DNA of 64,000 nucleotides from Amoebidium appalachense (taxonomy: Eukaryota; Ichthyosporea): positions 6,572,001 to 6,636,000 of the forward strand of contig CAVNZM010000005.1 of NCBI GenBank assembly GCA_963693365.1, written 5' to 3'. The translations under genes and the position numbers were made by a program. Below are positions 38,849-58,299 of this stretch, one piece after another (the first letter of the stretch is position 1; each line of letters starts with the position of its first letter). The notes beneath the pieces are model-generated. The model was not told the origin of the DNA. It was given only the letters and a program-made list of their open reading frames with translations, and did no database searches.

Positions 38849-39931
38849 GTGACACATGCACATACACACAGACACACACACTCACACGAGACGAAAATAA
38901 CCACAAACTCTGCGCAGTGAGACGCACATGTGAAAGCACATGTGTGGGGGCCCGTGCATGGATAACACACACTTGCGCACGCGCGCACACACACACAACA
39001 CACACACACACACATTCGCATGAACATCCACACACACACACAAACACACAGTGAGCACAGACAGGCAGATCCCCTCTCCCCCTCCCCCCCCCCCCCCCCC
39101 CCCCCACACACACACACATACACAGACACACGCAATACCAACACACACACACACACACACACATACACAAGTGAGCGCACACAGGCAGAACCCTCTCCCC
39201 CCCTCAAACACACAGACACTGACAACACAAACACACACACACATGCACACACACGCGCGCACACACACACACGTATTACCCCCCCCCCCCCCCCCCCCCC
39301 CCAACCCTACACATACACACCTATGGTCCCAGCAGATCCACTCCCCAGTGTCGAGGCTCTATCCCGGGTAATGTTCCGACTGCTTATGCGTGGAGGTTTG
39401 GGGGGTGGTGCTGCACACATGGCCGGATGGTCTCCCACTACGCCTGGGCCACCACCACTTGCACCGTGATCGTTGGGGGTTTTTGCTGAAATTTCCGCAC
39501 TAGTGTCATCATTACTGATCTGAGTGGTTGCTGGCTCTGCAGTTAAAGAGGATATGACCGACTCCAATAAAGGGTTTGACGGCATCGCACTACCCACGTC
39601 TGTGATTGGCTGTTCGACACAGGGTTTCTCGCTCAGTGATTGGCTAATCTCTGTTGGGGTTTTATCTTTTAGGTAAGTTTCATCGGTGTCGCAATTGGAT
39701 TGGGTGCTGTTGCAAGTGTTTTCGGCTGACTTGCTCTGGTGTCCATCTTCAGTCGGAAGATCATCCGGTTCGGGGGGGGCACGGAAGTGGAAATATGAAA
39801 ATTGCAGACGTTGGTATGGTGGCTGTTCGTGGAATTTTAGTTGGAGGGCTGGAAAAATGGGGGGTTTCCTTCAAGTTGCACGGTGCATCTGCGGGGTTGT
39901 GGAGGTTGGTGGTTGCTGTCGCTTCTTCCAT
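36913..39931 (-). CDS. Disordered Ser-rich protein with three RKKS modules, two exons, one frame break
   Basis: Exon 1 (39931-39321) starts [18 protein letters not shown] in a strong context (AACGATGG) after a TTGCAG acceptor, so a 5' UTR intron is likely. It ends in phase 1 at ATAG|GTGTGT. Exon 2 (37892-36913) follows a TTGCACACACAG acceptor in matching phase. The product is about 529 residues, with no globular domain and many Ser, Thr, Pro and Lys. Three related modules lie near residues 295, 370 and 464: RKKSYS, RKKSWS and RKKSWS, each followed within 8-14 residues by a second basic-Ser element such as TRRLSQS or GVRLSVG. These match consensus sites of basophilic kinases (PKA, Akt, PKC, AMPK classes) and possible 14-3-3 docking. 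Exon 1 is continuous only if the G8 run at 39772-39779 loses one base. That correction also gives the right exit phase. Confidence 0.6.
37884..37938. repeat. Duplicated splice-acceptor segment, copy 1 (functional)
   Basis: This 55-bp segment spans the intron end and first bases of exon 2 of the RKKS gene. It recurs at 38142-38198 inside the intron. Confidence 0.8.
38000..38290. repeat. G-run cluster in the RKKS gene intron
   Basis: Four G-rich blocks, with runs of up to about 30 nt, between and beside the two duplicated segments. Confidence 0.95.
38142..38198. repeat. Duplicated splice-acceptor segment, copy 2 (disabled)
   Basis: Matches 37884-37938, sharing ATTGCGCA, TGTGTGTGCAA, ACAGTGAG and GGAAACAG. 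In the minus sense the acceptor ACACACAG|TGCGC has become ACACACTGCGC, so the AG is lost. G-runs separate the two copies. Confidence 0.8.
38700..39300. repeat. Long imperfect (CA)n field with C-runs
   Basis: About 600 nt of CA steps with GCGC interruptions, including a pure CA run of about 75 nt (38775-38847) and two C-runs. It forms most of the RKKS gene intron. Confidence 0.95.
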
Positions 39932-40124
39932 CGTTGATAGCAGCGCTGCAAGCGAAGAAATAAGATAAATAAGTTACCACTATAGATCGTTTGGACGAGA
40001 GTAGATGTGGGGTAAAAAGTGTTTTGCTCCGACACACTGAATCCTTACGTTTCTAATTTGCTCGCAGTCTGAGAGCCGCACTACTGTTAGGCCAAATTTC
40101 TATCAAACGAATCGATGCATAGAC

Positions 40125-40155
<31 letters not shown>

Positions 40156-40227
40156 ACCCCACCCCCCCCCCCCTCACACACCCCAACACACACACACACA
40201 CAAACACACAAACGACGCACACACACA

Positions 40228-40262
<35 letters not shown>

Positions 40263-42165
40263 ACACCCAAATTCAATAAGAAAGGGGGGGGGGGGGGGGG
40301 GGGGGGGGGACCTCCCCTTTCCCGCACAAATGCTTCCTTTTGCCCACATGCTACTTGTAGCCTGTAATGATAGACACAGACAAAAGAGCACGCGCAAACC
40401 CGTATATGTGACAAACGCGTTATTGCTTTAAAAAATGTGTGCGCGTGTCGCAACCGTTGTCCGAGCACGGCATCAACCTCCACCCCCCCCCCCCCCCCCC
40501 CCTTCCTCCCCCCTCCCCCCCCCCCCCCCCCTCCCCTTTACGTCTGCATACATCTACGTGTACAACTGCCTCTAGGCAACACACATGCTTCGTGGGACGT
40601 GTTCGATCGAATATACTAAAAGTAGCTCAGAGGAAGAATGCCTAGGCCTAGGTCACATTTTTTTTGCACACACATTTGTTCACACGTGGTAGCTACGCAA
40701 AGGTAATCAATTCGAAGCCTAGAACTCAGAATACAGATTTGTGAGTGCAGCTGAATTAGACAAACTTCAAGAGAATAAGAAAAAGGATGTGGAAAAATAT
40801 AAACGAAATAAAGTTTAGACACGTAATGAATACCCCGCTGCGGCATCAAGCTGCCCTGATGCTCACCTTGCTGAATGACTGCTCTGCTTGTTCACAGCTG
40901 TGGCCGTCTGGCTCTAGATCTGCACTGATGCCGAGGTCTACGAATAATAGAGCCGGATATATGGGCTTGTTGGGCCGCTGTAACCTCCTAGAATACACAG
41001 GCCCCCATTCACCCACAAATGAAAATGGTGGTGGTAAGGCTTATTCTACGTACTGATGGAGTGCATATCATCTGCATCTGCAGCCTGACATCTCTGCTAC
41101 GATTCCATGGATGTATTGAGTACATCACCTTGCTGTTCCCTTTAACATCGACTAGATGCTCTATGAGTTATGTTCATGATGTGAACTGGTAACTCAAACA
41201 AAAAAAGTTCTCGATCTGCACGCCATGTTTACAGGTGCTGTATTGTTCCCTTCGTCTATTTTAGAAACCCACCTTCACCTGACAGTTTGAACTTCGGTGG
41301 ATCCCCCAATACTCCTCTTGTGGGGCGTTTCAATATTCAAGACCAAGAAAAACTTTTCTTTTGACTGGATTTATTCGACGGAAAGATATGCAAGAAAATT
41401 ACCCTACAGCCTCAGGAATGTAACCGCTCATTGTTCCATATTTAAAGTAAATACTACAACCAAACACCAAAAAACATGTTGGATCTTAATCAAAAAAAAT
41501 TTCCTGAGTAAAACGCTATCTATTGTAGCATAATTCATACTAATGTGAATATTAATATATTGATGTCCAAACTACAGAATGATAAACCCCACAATTGGGT
41601 ATTTGGTAGGTCAAGTCTCTGATGCGTGCCTAGCCAATCACATCATCATATCCTGATTGATATGCGAACAAATGCGAACAGCTAACAAACAAGCGTGGTT
41701 GGCTAAAGTGTTATGAAACCCTGCTCATCGAGGTTTTCGAGCCGCATAAAACGATTTAAGCCGTAGACATGTATGTAATCATGTCCTATTTTTGTCGAAC
41801 ACGAAAGTGGATGGTGCGTCTCTCCTCTCCTTTCCGAAGAAGCTCTGTGAAACGCGTGGTGTGTGCTGTGTGTGCGCATGTGCAAATAAACTCTGTGCGT
41901 GTGAAAAAGTGCGAGCACGCAGACTACGTACGCGTTTGTGTGCCCCTTTCCGTAGCGCTTTGCATGGTTGACTGGGGCGTTTTGCAGTAGCACATTGGTC
42001 GGCCCTCATCATGAGCTTCAATTTGCCATGGCAACTCAGGGTGCATGTGCAATTGAAGATGCCCATGGATCTGATAACGCATCGAACGTCTACCACCTAC
42101 TGTGCACATGCTTAACTCCCATGGGTGAATGTATGATTATATGTTCTCTGGTGCCACTTTTTTTT

Positions 42166-42218
<53 letters not shown>

Positions 42219-42292
42219 CGACTAATGATAAACCGGCAGTTCAAAGCGTTTCTAGAAGGCTGCATCCCTAGCAGCAGCCGCCCTCCGGGGGA

Positions 42293-42329
<37 letters not shown>

Positions 42330-43379
42330 TAATGCACATATTCGAACCTGGGCTCAAACATATTTAGTTATTGAAGCAGGCATTTCTAATTCATACGACG
42401 TTGTGGGCACGTGGTAAGGTGACAAGCCAAACAAAAACAAAAGGAGTTGAACACTCGATGAAAAGCAGGCAGAAGGCACCTGAACGTGCAAGGTCCTACA
42501 TCTGAGGGTTTCAAATACCTCCATAAAACGGGTTTCGGCTCTTTGATCTTCCTTGAAATGCATATGTATGGTCCGTAACCCAATCCATTCTTTGCTGCAA
42601 AGGCGACCCTCCGGTACGGGAGGCCCAGGGGAGAGGGGGGGGGGGGGAGGGGGGGGGGGGGTGATGTATGCGTTAGAGGGTTGGAAATATGGAGGAGACA
42701 ACAAGGAGAAACAACAAACGTCACAAAAGTGGGAAATCCAAGACAATTTAAGCGTGCAGGCAGAGGTCTTAGACACTTGAACAGAGCCCATCATTAAGGG
42801 GGCTCCTATGCCTCCACAAGGGGGGGGGGGGGGGGGGGGGGGGGTATATTAGGGAAGAAACGGAAACCCAATACCATTAATTTTGAAATTGCGAACGTTT
42901 ATTCACTGCAGCTAAGAGTATATTCTTTTTTGTTGTGGGGAAGGGCAAAGGACAGACGACTCCTTTTGATCTTTAAAGCAAAAAAAGGGTGCGCCATTTT
43001 ACCTTCTAAGGCTAAAGCATGGCCAAGTCTAATGTGAAACAGAATACATGCACAGAGTGGAATCATTCGTCCGTAAAAAGAAATGCTTTCTGTAATACGT
43101 CCAAGTGTGTGTTTGTGTGCACGTGTATGTGTATGCGCGTGTGCTTGTGTGCGCGCCTGTGTGTGTTCGAGTGTGTGCTTGCACGCGTGTGTGGTCGAGC
43201 ATGTGTGTGCTCGTGTGCGCATGTCCCTGTCCCTGTGTGTTTGTCTTCGTAGGTGTTGATGTTTGCAACATTTCGTGCAGAAGAGGAACTTCTAAGCAGA
43301 AGTAAACAAAAGAAAAAAACGGGAAAGGAGAGTACATAAGAAGGCATATCTTACACCGAAATTTCAATCTATCTCACAC
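39932..43379. other. Intergenic region without a supported gene
   Basis: Has a C-run, CA run, A-run and G-run array at 40129-40310, C-runs near 40490-40535, and 1.5 kb of AT-leaning complex DNA (40.6-42.1 kb). Three G-runs of about 20-45 nt follow (42177-42217, 42298-42328, 42821-42844). Between the last two is a diverged segment with ACAGAGCCCATCATTAAGGG, faintly like R1. The longest open frames (78-146 codons) have no motif and no splice partner. Confidence 0.5.
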
Positions 43380-49308
<5,929 letters not shown>

Positions 49309-50510
49309 GGTGGAGTAGACTGATGTATACAAAAAAGAGGATCTTTAAACGATCTTTGATGAGTGAGGGAGAAGGGGGTCTATTCTGGTCTGTTTGCCGT
49401 TGTTAGTTGGATGAGTGAGTTAGCCCGCTAACCGCCGTTACACCACTTATACGGTACTTAAAACAACCCAAACATTACTTGAAACATCCCAAACATTACT
49501 ATGTAATTAGGGGGGGGGGGGGGGGGGGGGGGGATGTAATTAGCTTTGAGTCATTCAGTGTGAGTGAGCGGCCGAGAGCGGCCAGGTGTGAGTCGTGATC
49601 AGGGTTTGAAGAAGTCGACAGCAGCGACTCAGTGCAGTCGAATCGGAGTGGGTACATTATGTCATACATGCAAGCCTCAAAATTAACGGCCCTCACACAA
49701 TAAAAAGCCTTTGTGTGTGTTTTATTTCATCGCTTCCACAGTAATGTAGGCTATACCGTATCGTATGAGTTAAGCGCTCTTGGTTTACGAAACAATTTCG
49801 GTTCCCGCTTATCAGCGCGCCATCACCACGTATACTCGTGAGAGTCACTCGGTGGCTCAGCCAACCCAAACTCGCCGTGGGCTTAACGCAATGTATAAAA
49901 TGAAAACTTTGTTACAATACTTGTCAAGTAGCCTCGGAGGAAGCATAATGGGATTGTGCTTGTTGATTGTTCTTGCTTTAAGTGCTCATTTATGCATTTT
50001 TTGAAGCACCTTTGAAATGTTGTGGACAACTAAAATCCGGCAAGGCTTGAACTTGGCGAACCTTTCGCATTGGTGCACATGGAAGGAGTATCTTGGTTGG
50101 AATTTGTAGCCCCTGCAGTGAGGGACTTCAGAACCGCCACCTGGGGAATAAAACGGCTACCAGACCTCCTGGTGGATTGATTTGTGTGTCTTCACTGCCG
50201 TGTCCAGTCTTAACAGGGACAAAAAGCATCAGTATGTGCGTCTCTCTCTCCCTCTCTGTTTAAAAATATATATAGTCCAAATACATGTGCCAAAGCTCTA
50301 TATAGATTCTTAACAAAGAGGCTTGTGTCGTCATCATGTGCCAGTGTTGAGTGGCTTGAGTGTCACACTTTGTGTCAGAAAAATTCTCTATTTTATTCGA
50401 TAACAGTCATGCAAACAAATGTGTGCCTTGAAGCTCGCTCTACTGATTGGATGATTTAGGCATTTCGCATTACCATATATGTTGAAGCCCAAAAATGGCA
50501 GTTTTTTGCC
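49309..50510. other. Divergent intergenic region between TMEM177 and pyruvate kinase
   Basis: About 1.2 kb with one G-run of about 31 nt and otherwise AT-leaning complex DNA. A 74-codon plus frame at 49780 ends in a hydrophobic stretch (GSIMGLCLLIVLALSAHLCI) but has no other support. An ATTGG box lies at 50448. Confidence 0.45.
49456..49497 (+). repeat. 21-bp tandem duplication
   Basis: ACTTxAAACAxCCCAAACATT occurs twice in direct succession with two substitutions. Confidence 0.85.
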
Positions 50511-50518
50511 TATAAAAG
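50511..50518 (+). promoter_or_regulatory. TATA box of pyruvate kinase
   Basis: TATAAAAG lies 139 bp upstream of the pyruvate kinase ATG, with a reverse CCAAT (ATTGG) about 60 bp upstream of it. That spacing is typical for a strong, constitutive promoter. The expected transcription start would be about 25-35 bp downstream, near 50545. Confidence 0.7.
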
Positions 50519-50649
50519 CCAGTTCCAAAAAAGTTTTCTGGCGTTCACTCTGCATAACGTGACATCAGGTTTCATTTCTACCCGTTTCGTTGCAACAAGA
50601 TAAAATACAGGGCCTTCGTTTTTTTACAACCCAGTTTTTCCGTTCCAAA

Positions 50650-53105
50650 ATGACTTCTCGTCTTCAGCGTAAGCAGTCTGTACTTCTTCCCGGCCTGCCG
50701 GAGAAGAATCAGGCAGCTGCCGAGAATGAAGCCACACGCATTGGTCACCATGCCAAGCTCAACATCTATTCTGAGCCCAGCATGATGCGCCGCACGGGCA
50801 TTATCTGCACTATCGGCCCTAAGACTGGCACTGTCGAGATACTTACGAAGCTGCGCCAGGCCGGCATGAACGTTATGCGTCTAAACTTCTCCCACGGCTC
50901 TTATGATGTAAGTTGGGGTTGAACGTGGTGAGGGGAGGGTACAGTCACAAGTTGCTTAGTTGTAATTTGTGAACTGAATGGGTTGGGGAAAGGGGGGGGA
51001 GAGAGAGAGAGAGAGAGAGAGAGAATCTGCTAATTTGTTGGTATAGCCCACGTTCTAGACGCAAGCACCTAGATCTGCTACAGCTCGCTTCGAGCCTGCC
51101 TTGATTCTGCCTGGCCTCCCCTCTTCCTCCCGGCACCACCGACACCTCCCTCCCTCTCTCTTTCCCCTGCCCCCTACCTCCGTCCCTCCATCTGATTTCC
51201 TCTGGGAGTCCTACTGATGTGGGCTTTGCTAATGTTATGGATCCGGGTGCTGCACGCCTTGTGTCCCCGTGCTTCCACATGCTGGGTGTCTACTTCTCAA
51301 CTGCCTGTTTGTATGCTCCGGTGTGACTCTCTTGCAGTTCCTTAGGGCTTCCTGCAGATATTCAAGTATATTCTGTTTGTTTTGGTACTCTCTCTCGATC
51401 CCTTTTCCTTCCCCCTTGTCCCTCTCTGTTTTATGTAACACGAGTCCTCGTGCTCCCTCTGCTCCTCCTTTGGGAGCGGCTCCCTTTTTGCGTCCCCATC
51501 AGTTATACTACTCCCCTGCTTCCCCTGCCCTCCCCCCCCCCCCCCCCCCCCCCCTCCCTCCCTGCTTGCCCCTTACCCTCTCACCCTTCACTGTCTCCCG
51601 AGCCCATCTCCTTTCCGTTATGCTTCAAATCTGCTCAAATGGCGTCTAATAGGGTAACCCGATTCCGTACACCGTCGTCCATATAGCTTGTTCCTCCCCC
51701 CCCCCCCCCCCCCAAAACACACATCTGCTCAAGTGGTATCTACCTTGTTTCCCCTCCCCTTCTCCCCCCCCTCCCCCACATAACATAAGAACAATACATA
51801 GCTTTGTGCCCCCACACCCTCCTCCCCTCCCTCCCCTCTGATGCTTTGTCGTATCAACAGCTTGTTGTGCCATGCACCCACATTCTCACCCCCCTCCCCC
51901 CCCCCCCCCCTCCCTCCCCCCCCCCCTCCTCAGTTCCACGGTGGTCTTATTGCCAACCTCCGCGAGTCGTGCGCCAAGTTCCCCGGCCCGCCCGTTGCCA
52001 TCGCCCTCGACACGAAGGGTCCCGAGATCCGCACGGGTATCCTTAAGGACGGAGATGTTAAGTACGAGGTTGGTGACGAGGTGACCATGCACCTGGACGA
52101 GAAATACTTCGAGATTGGCACCAAGACTGACATCTACGTCGACTACAAGAACCTGCCCAAGGTGATTGACGTTGGCGGAATTATGTTCATCGACGACGGC
52201 CTGCTGTCGTTCGAGGTGACGGAGAAGGGTGCCGATTTCATCAAGGCAAAATGCCTTAACGGAGGCCTTTTGGGAAGTCGTAAGGGGTGCAACCTCCCGA
52301 ACGTGAATGTGGATCTTCCGGCTCTTTCCGACAAGGACAAGAGCGATCTTCGGTGGGGCGTGGCGCAGGGTGTCGACATGATTTTCGCCTCTTTCATCCG
52401 CAAGGCGTCGGACGTCGTCGAAATTCGTCAGTGTTTGGGAGAGGACGGGAAGAACGTGAAGATCATGGTGAAGATTGAGAACCACGAGGGTGTCCGGAAC
52501 TTCCCCGAGATTCTCAAGGAGACGGACGGTGTGATGGTTGCACGCGGTGACATGGGCATTGAGATCCCGGCTGAGAAGGTTTTCCTTGCGCAGAAGATGA
52601 TTATCGCACAGTGCAACATGGCCGGAAAGCCCGTCATCTGTGCCACACAAATGCTCGACTCCATGACGTACAACCCCCGCCCTACCCGCGCCGAGGTGTC
52701 TGACGTCGCCAACGCCGTCCTCGACGGCGCGGATTGCGTGATGCTTTCAGGCGAGACCGCAAAGGGTAACTACCCAGTCGAAACAGTGACGTTAATGGCG
52801 AAGATTTGCCGGGAGGCGGAGGCTGCGTTCCTTTACAAGGCTGTGTTTGACGATTTGAAGATTCTGTGTGAGACCCCCACCACCGCCGAGACTGTTTCGC
52901 TCGCAGCCGTCGAGGCGTCGTTCAAGCAGAAGGCAGGAGCCATCATTGTTCTCTCCACCTCTGGGTACACGGCACAGCTCATCTCGAAGTACCGCCCTCA
53001 GGCTCCCATTCTGCTGGTCACCCGCGATGCACAGGTGTGTAATGTTTGCCTTTTCTCTTTCATTCTCTCTCTCTCCCTTTCTCTCTCTCTCTCTCTCTCT
53101 CTGTC

Positions 53106-53136
<31 letters not shown>

Positions 53137-53257
53137 ACACACACACAGCTTCTCCTTCCCACCCTCTCAGCCTGTTGCTTTCTGTTTCACCCTTCCTCCC
53201 CCCCCCCTCCCTCCCTCTCTCTCCCTCTCCCCCCTCCCTCTCTCTCCCCCTCCCCCC

Positions 53258-53304
<47 letters not shown>

Positions 53305-53506
53305 ACACACACCTCTTCCCCACACATGGGCCGAAACAACCTTTACAACACACTAAATGCATATCCAAGCCAGCAATCCATTGTGCAACCCTCCACCCCC
53401 CACCCACCCCGTCTCCCTCTCCAACCTTTCCGTCCATCTCTTTGCTTGCTGCCTTACTTCCTTATTCCACCTCCTTAGACGTACAGCCCACGGCACTACC
53501 ACTATC

Positions 53507-53554
<48 letters not shown>

Positions 53555-53644
53555 ACACACACACACCTCCATCCAACACACACACACACCCACATTCCTT
53601 GCCTTCTCCACACTCAAACCACACACCGCCACACATCCCCCCGT

Positions 53645-53685
<41 letters not shown>

Positions 53686-54033
53686 CACCCACCCACCCAC
53701 CCACCCCACCCCTCCTCCTCCCGCAGAGGGCCCAAAGACATTGCCCATAAACATATGTAGTCCCCACAATTCTAATTCTTTCTTCTTTTTCTTCCTTTAT
53801 AGGTTGCTCGCCAGGCAAACCTCAGCCGCGGTGTGTTCCCCCTTCTCTACACAGACGACCAAGCCACCATTTTCCAGGACGACGTGGACAACCGCATCAA
53901 CTGGGCACTCAACGAGGCACTGAACGCCAACTTTGTGCACCCTGGAGACAATATCGTCGCTGTACAGGGCTGGCGCGGTGGTATCGGTCACACTAACACC
54001 ATGCGCGTGCTGCAGGTCCCCAGCGTTCATTAA
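50650..54033 (+). CDS. PK: Pyruvate kinase, three exons, 529 residues
   Basis: Exons 50650-50907, 51934-53034 and 53803-54033 join in phase 0 at both junctions (donors GTAAGT and GTGTGT, acceptors CTCAG and TTATAG). The enzyme converts phosphoenolpyruvate and ADP to pyruvate and ATP in the cytosol. Visible motifs, in order: [12 protein letters not shown] and [11 protein letters not shown] in the N-terminal barrel, [11 protein letters not shown] at the start of the B domain, the active-site signature [10 protein letters not shown] with its catalytic Lys at residue 266, the metal and substrate loop [10 protein letters not shown], then CATQMLDSM and [10 protein letters not shown]. The C-domain has [17 protein letters not shown] and [14 protein letters not shown], the loops that bind fructose-1,6-bisphosphate in regulated animal and fungal enzymes, so allosteric activation is likely. 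Length is as usual for animal PKM (about 530). Introns are filled with CT and C tracts. All key residues are intact. Confidence 0.97.
53090..53695. repeat. C-runs in pyruvate kinase intron 2
   Basis: Four C-runs of about 30-50 nt with CACACA tails, all C in the transcribed sense, followed by a TTCTTCTTTTTC tract before the acceptor. Confidence 0.95.
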
Positions 54034-55281
54034 AGAAACATTCATTTTCATTATGGAAAAGAAAAAAGAGAAACATGTAAGAACCGGGTCGGGTCGGGTC
54101 GGACCGGGTTAGGGATCGTGACGGTTCGGGTGCCTGGTTCGGTATGTTTGAACGGTCTTCGGGTTGTTGGGCTTTTGCATGCATTTTCATCCTTACTAAA
54201 TATAACGTGTTTACGGGCTTGGGGTTGTAATTAGGTCGGATTTGTGTGTGAGCACCAGCCTGTCCGGGAATTTGACGAAACCGGTCGTGTATTCTGTTTT
54301 TTACTTTTTTTTTTTTCTTTTCTGATAGAGAAGGAATAGGATCGGATTTTCTAATGCCTTATATGGGCAAGTGATGAGTGAGACGATTGGTCGGTCCACG
54401 GGAACGGGCACGGCCAAGATTGGAATTTGGTTTGTTATTTTGACTGTGTGCATATGGTATTTGGAACCAACACCAGGCTGGAGAATGAACCAATCAAATA
54501 GTTCCTTAATTCCATAAATAAAACTAGTCATTGAAACAGTACCATCGTTACTCTATGAATGTGGCAAGGAATTTTCCTCTTCTTGGCCCCTGGGACATAT
54601 GCACACCCTACCACCACTTGTTACAGTATTCACACGCATACTTTGATCGCACATTGCATGTATCCCGTTCGCTAATCGGCACGACCTACATACCTCACCA
54701 GAAACATCTTACTACTTCCCTCAGCTTCCATGCAAACAACTGCTCTGTGCGTACTCGAATCTACACATTCCCCCCCCCCCTCCCCGCCTTTCCCTTCCCA
54801 CTCTCCAAATGTCATCCCTTCCCGCCCCCCTACCCCCCCGCCTCCCTCCCTAAGGCTCCCTCCCCCGCCCTATGCCCCTCCCACTGTCAACACAGTATGA
54901 TCCCCCCCTCTCCCCCTCCGCTACCCTTTGCCCTTCCCACTGCCCATATATCATGATTCCCTCCTTTCCCCTTCCCTCTCCCCCCCTGCCCCTTGCACTT
55001 CCCACTGTCTCAACATCATCCCCCCTCTTCCCCCCCGGCTCCCCCCCCCCCCCCCCCCGGGGCCCTTTGCCCTCTGCCCTTCCCACTCTGTCCATACATC
55101 ATCCTCCCCCCTCCCCCCCTGGGCCCGCCCCCCGTCTTTGCCCATACACTCTGTCCACACATCATCCCCTCCCCCCCCCTCGTCCCCTGCCCTTTGCCCT
55201 TCCCATTTGTCCCACCTCTAGCAAAAGTGTAATATAGTGTTCATGATAATCGAGCGTGAAGTAATCCCCCTCCCCCCTCCC

Positions 55282-55313
<32 letters not shown>

Positions 55314-55429
55314 ACTACTCTTACTACCACCAACACAATAAACACAAACACACACCTCTTTTTGCCACGAGAGTAAGCTTTTCCATTTTCCATGCCTGTG
55401 TATGGCTTGATAAGATCCTCCCCCCTCCC

Positions 55430-55473
<44 letters not shown>

Positions 55474-55943
55474 CCTCCCCCCACCACAGCTAGATGTGCA
55501 TGTACACGTACATGGTGTTGTTTGGGTCCGACGGTCCGTTCTAAATGTGTACTCCGTATTCTGTAACGCATTCTAAACCCAACAACCCCACGTTTCTCCA
55601 TCATGGCCGGGGCATGCACACAAACCGTGTCACACGTCAAGTTGAACACAGAGCACAGAACACGCGCGCACACACACACATACACAATGCCACGCGCACA
55701 GGGACACATACTATGTGACTTACGCGTGCGCATGCGCGAACACACACACACGCACACACACGCACACGTACACCTGATACAGACGTCTATCATGCATCGA
55801 TTGTGCACAGCACAGCCAGCTGACAATGCATGCACACAATGCATGCACGCTAAGTGGTGTAACTGCCTCTAGGCAGGTCAAAGAATACCCTGGCTAAATG
55901 GAACCAGTCAAAAAAAGAAAACGTGATGAGGGGCGGGGGCTTT

Positions 55944-55987
<44 letters not shown>

Positions 55988-56292
55988 GAGGGGGGGGGAG
56001 GGAGGGGGGGGGGGGGACGGGCACGTCAGGAGCTACCAATAGAGAGAAGGGGGAGAGATGATTGGAGGGGGGTCTTTCAGCTAGCCTTATATAGGCAAAG
56101 AAAAGTTACAAGGATTCAAGCGATTGGTTGCTTGAGACCCCTTTTGCCAAATTTGGATAACAGATCACACACTGCTGTTGGTGTCGGTGGGGGCCTGAGG
56201 GGTGGGCTCTGCCAGGATATGAGTAGGGGTGGCTGGGGCAATAACCCTGGGCAAAGTATGTGCGTATAGTTAGGTTTGCAGTGAAGGATTGC
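54034..56292. other. Intergenic region downstream of pyruvate kinase
   Basis: About 700 nt of complex AT-leaning DNA with an AATAAA signal at 54517 that could serve pyruvate kinase. From 54770 to 55230 comes pyrimidine-rich DNA with an irregular repeat of about 60-70 nt. Its unit contains CCTxTGCCCTTCCCACTxTC and ACATCATCCCC words. A C-run, CA repeats and a G-run follow. No supported gene. Confidence 0.5.
54085..54109 (+). repeat. GGGTC pentamer repeat in the pyruvate kinase 3' region
   Basis: CCGGGTCGGGTCGGGTCGG then ACCGGGTT: about four GGGTC units 50 nt after the stop codon. Confidence 0.8.
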
Positions 56293-56414
56293 TTAGCTTA
56301 TCGGAGTACATAGATAGCACCCTAACTAGAGTACTGTTGGTGCTGTGTGGAAGACGGCAGTTCCACACGGTAGTTTCCCTAGAGGGTCTGCAAAGGTCCC
56401 CCGGAAACAAAACG
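56293..56414 (-). repeat. R2 copy, inverted
   Basis: The reverse complement of this segment aligns with 9823-9926, from CGTTTTGTTTCCGGGGG to TAAGCTAA. Confidence 0.75.
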
Positions 56415-57942
<1,528 letters not shown>

Positions 57943-58213
57943 ATTCCCTTCCCCACGATGATATCAACTCGGATTGTCTTCGTGAGAAGGATATCTATTC
58001 CATATTTGGCTTATCCATTCAATAACATTAGATGATCTCAAAGAAAAGGAGATGGATATATGACCTAAATTCAATGATTCCCTTCACCACGATCATACCA
58101 ACTCGCATTGTCTCCGTGAGAATTAAATATCAATAATTCTGTATTTGGAAGTTGGCATATTCATTCAATACTTTAGATATATCTCAAAGAAAAGGCTATG
58201 GAGATGACCTACA
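57943..58213 (+). repeat. 134-bp tandem duplication, two diverged copies
   Basis: ATTCCCTTCxCCACGATxAT starts units at 57943 and 58077. Shared later words include ATTGTCTxCGTGAGAA, CCATTCAATA/TCATTCAATA and CTCAAAGAAAAGG. Copies differ by several indels, so the duplication is old. Confidence 0.8.
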
Positions 58214-58299
58214 TGTGTGTAAATCGATCATTACCAAAAAATATGGAAAAAGCACAACACAAGGAATAGTAACATTTTGTTTGGCAAAAATAGCAGCAG

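Noticed and set aside
42335-42365. tRNA gene (minus strand GGTTCGAAT B-box-like word)
   Set aside because: No acceptor stem, no D-arm or anticodon arm can be drawn around it.
49780-50004. 74-codon frame with a hydrophobic C-terminus
   Set aside because: A single hydrophobic stretch in AT-leaning DNA is weak support; no start context or neighbour supports it.
51886-52650. 254-codon minus frame inside pyruvate kinase
   Set aside because: Antisense shadow caused by GC-rich third positions of the pyruvate kinase exon.
54085-54109. Telomere-like repeat (GGGTC)n
   Set aside because: Only about four units, not TTAGGG, and inside a gene-rich interval; more likely local slippage.
55898-56269. 123-codon frame starting MEPVKKRKRDEG
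   Set aside because: The frame is carried by a G-run of about 60 nt (poly-Gly), and both flanks lack protein-like composition.
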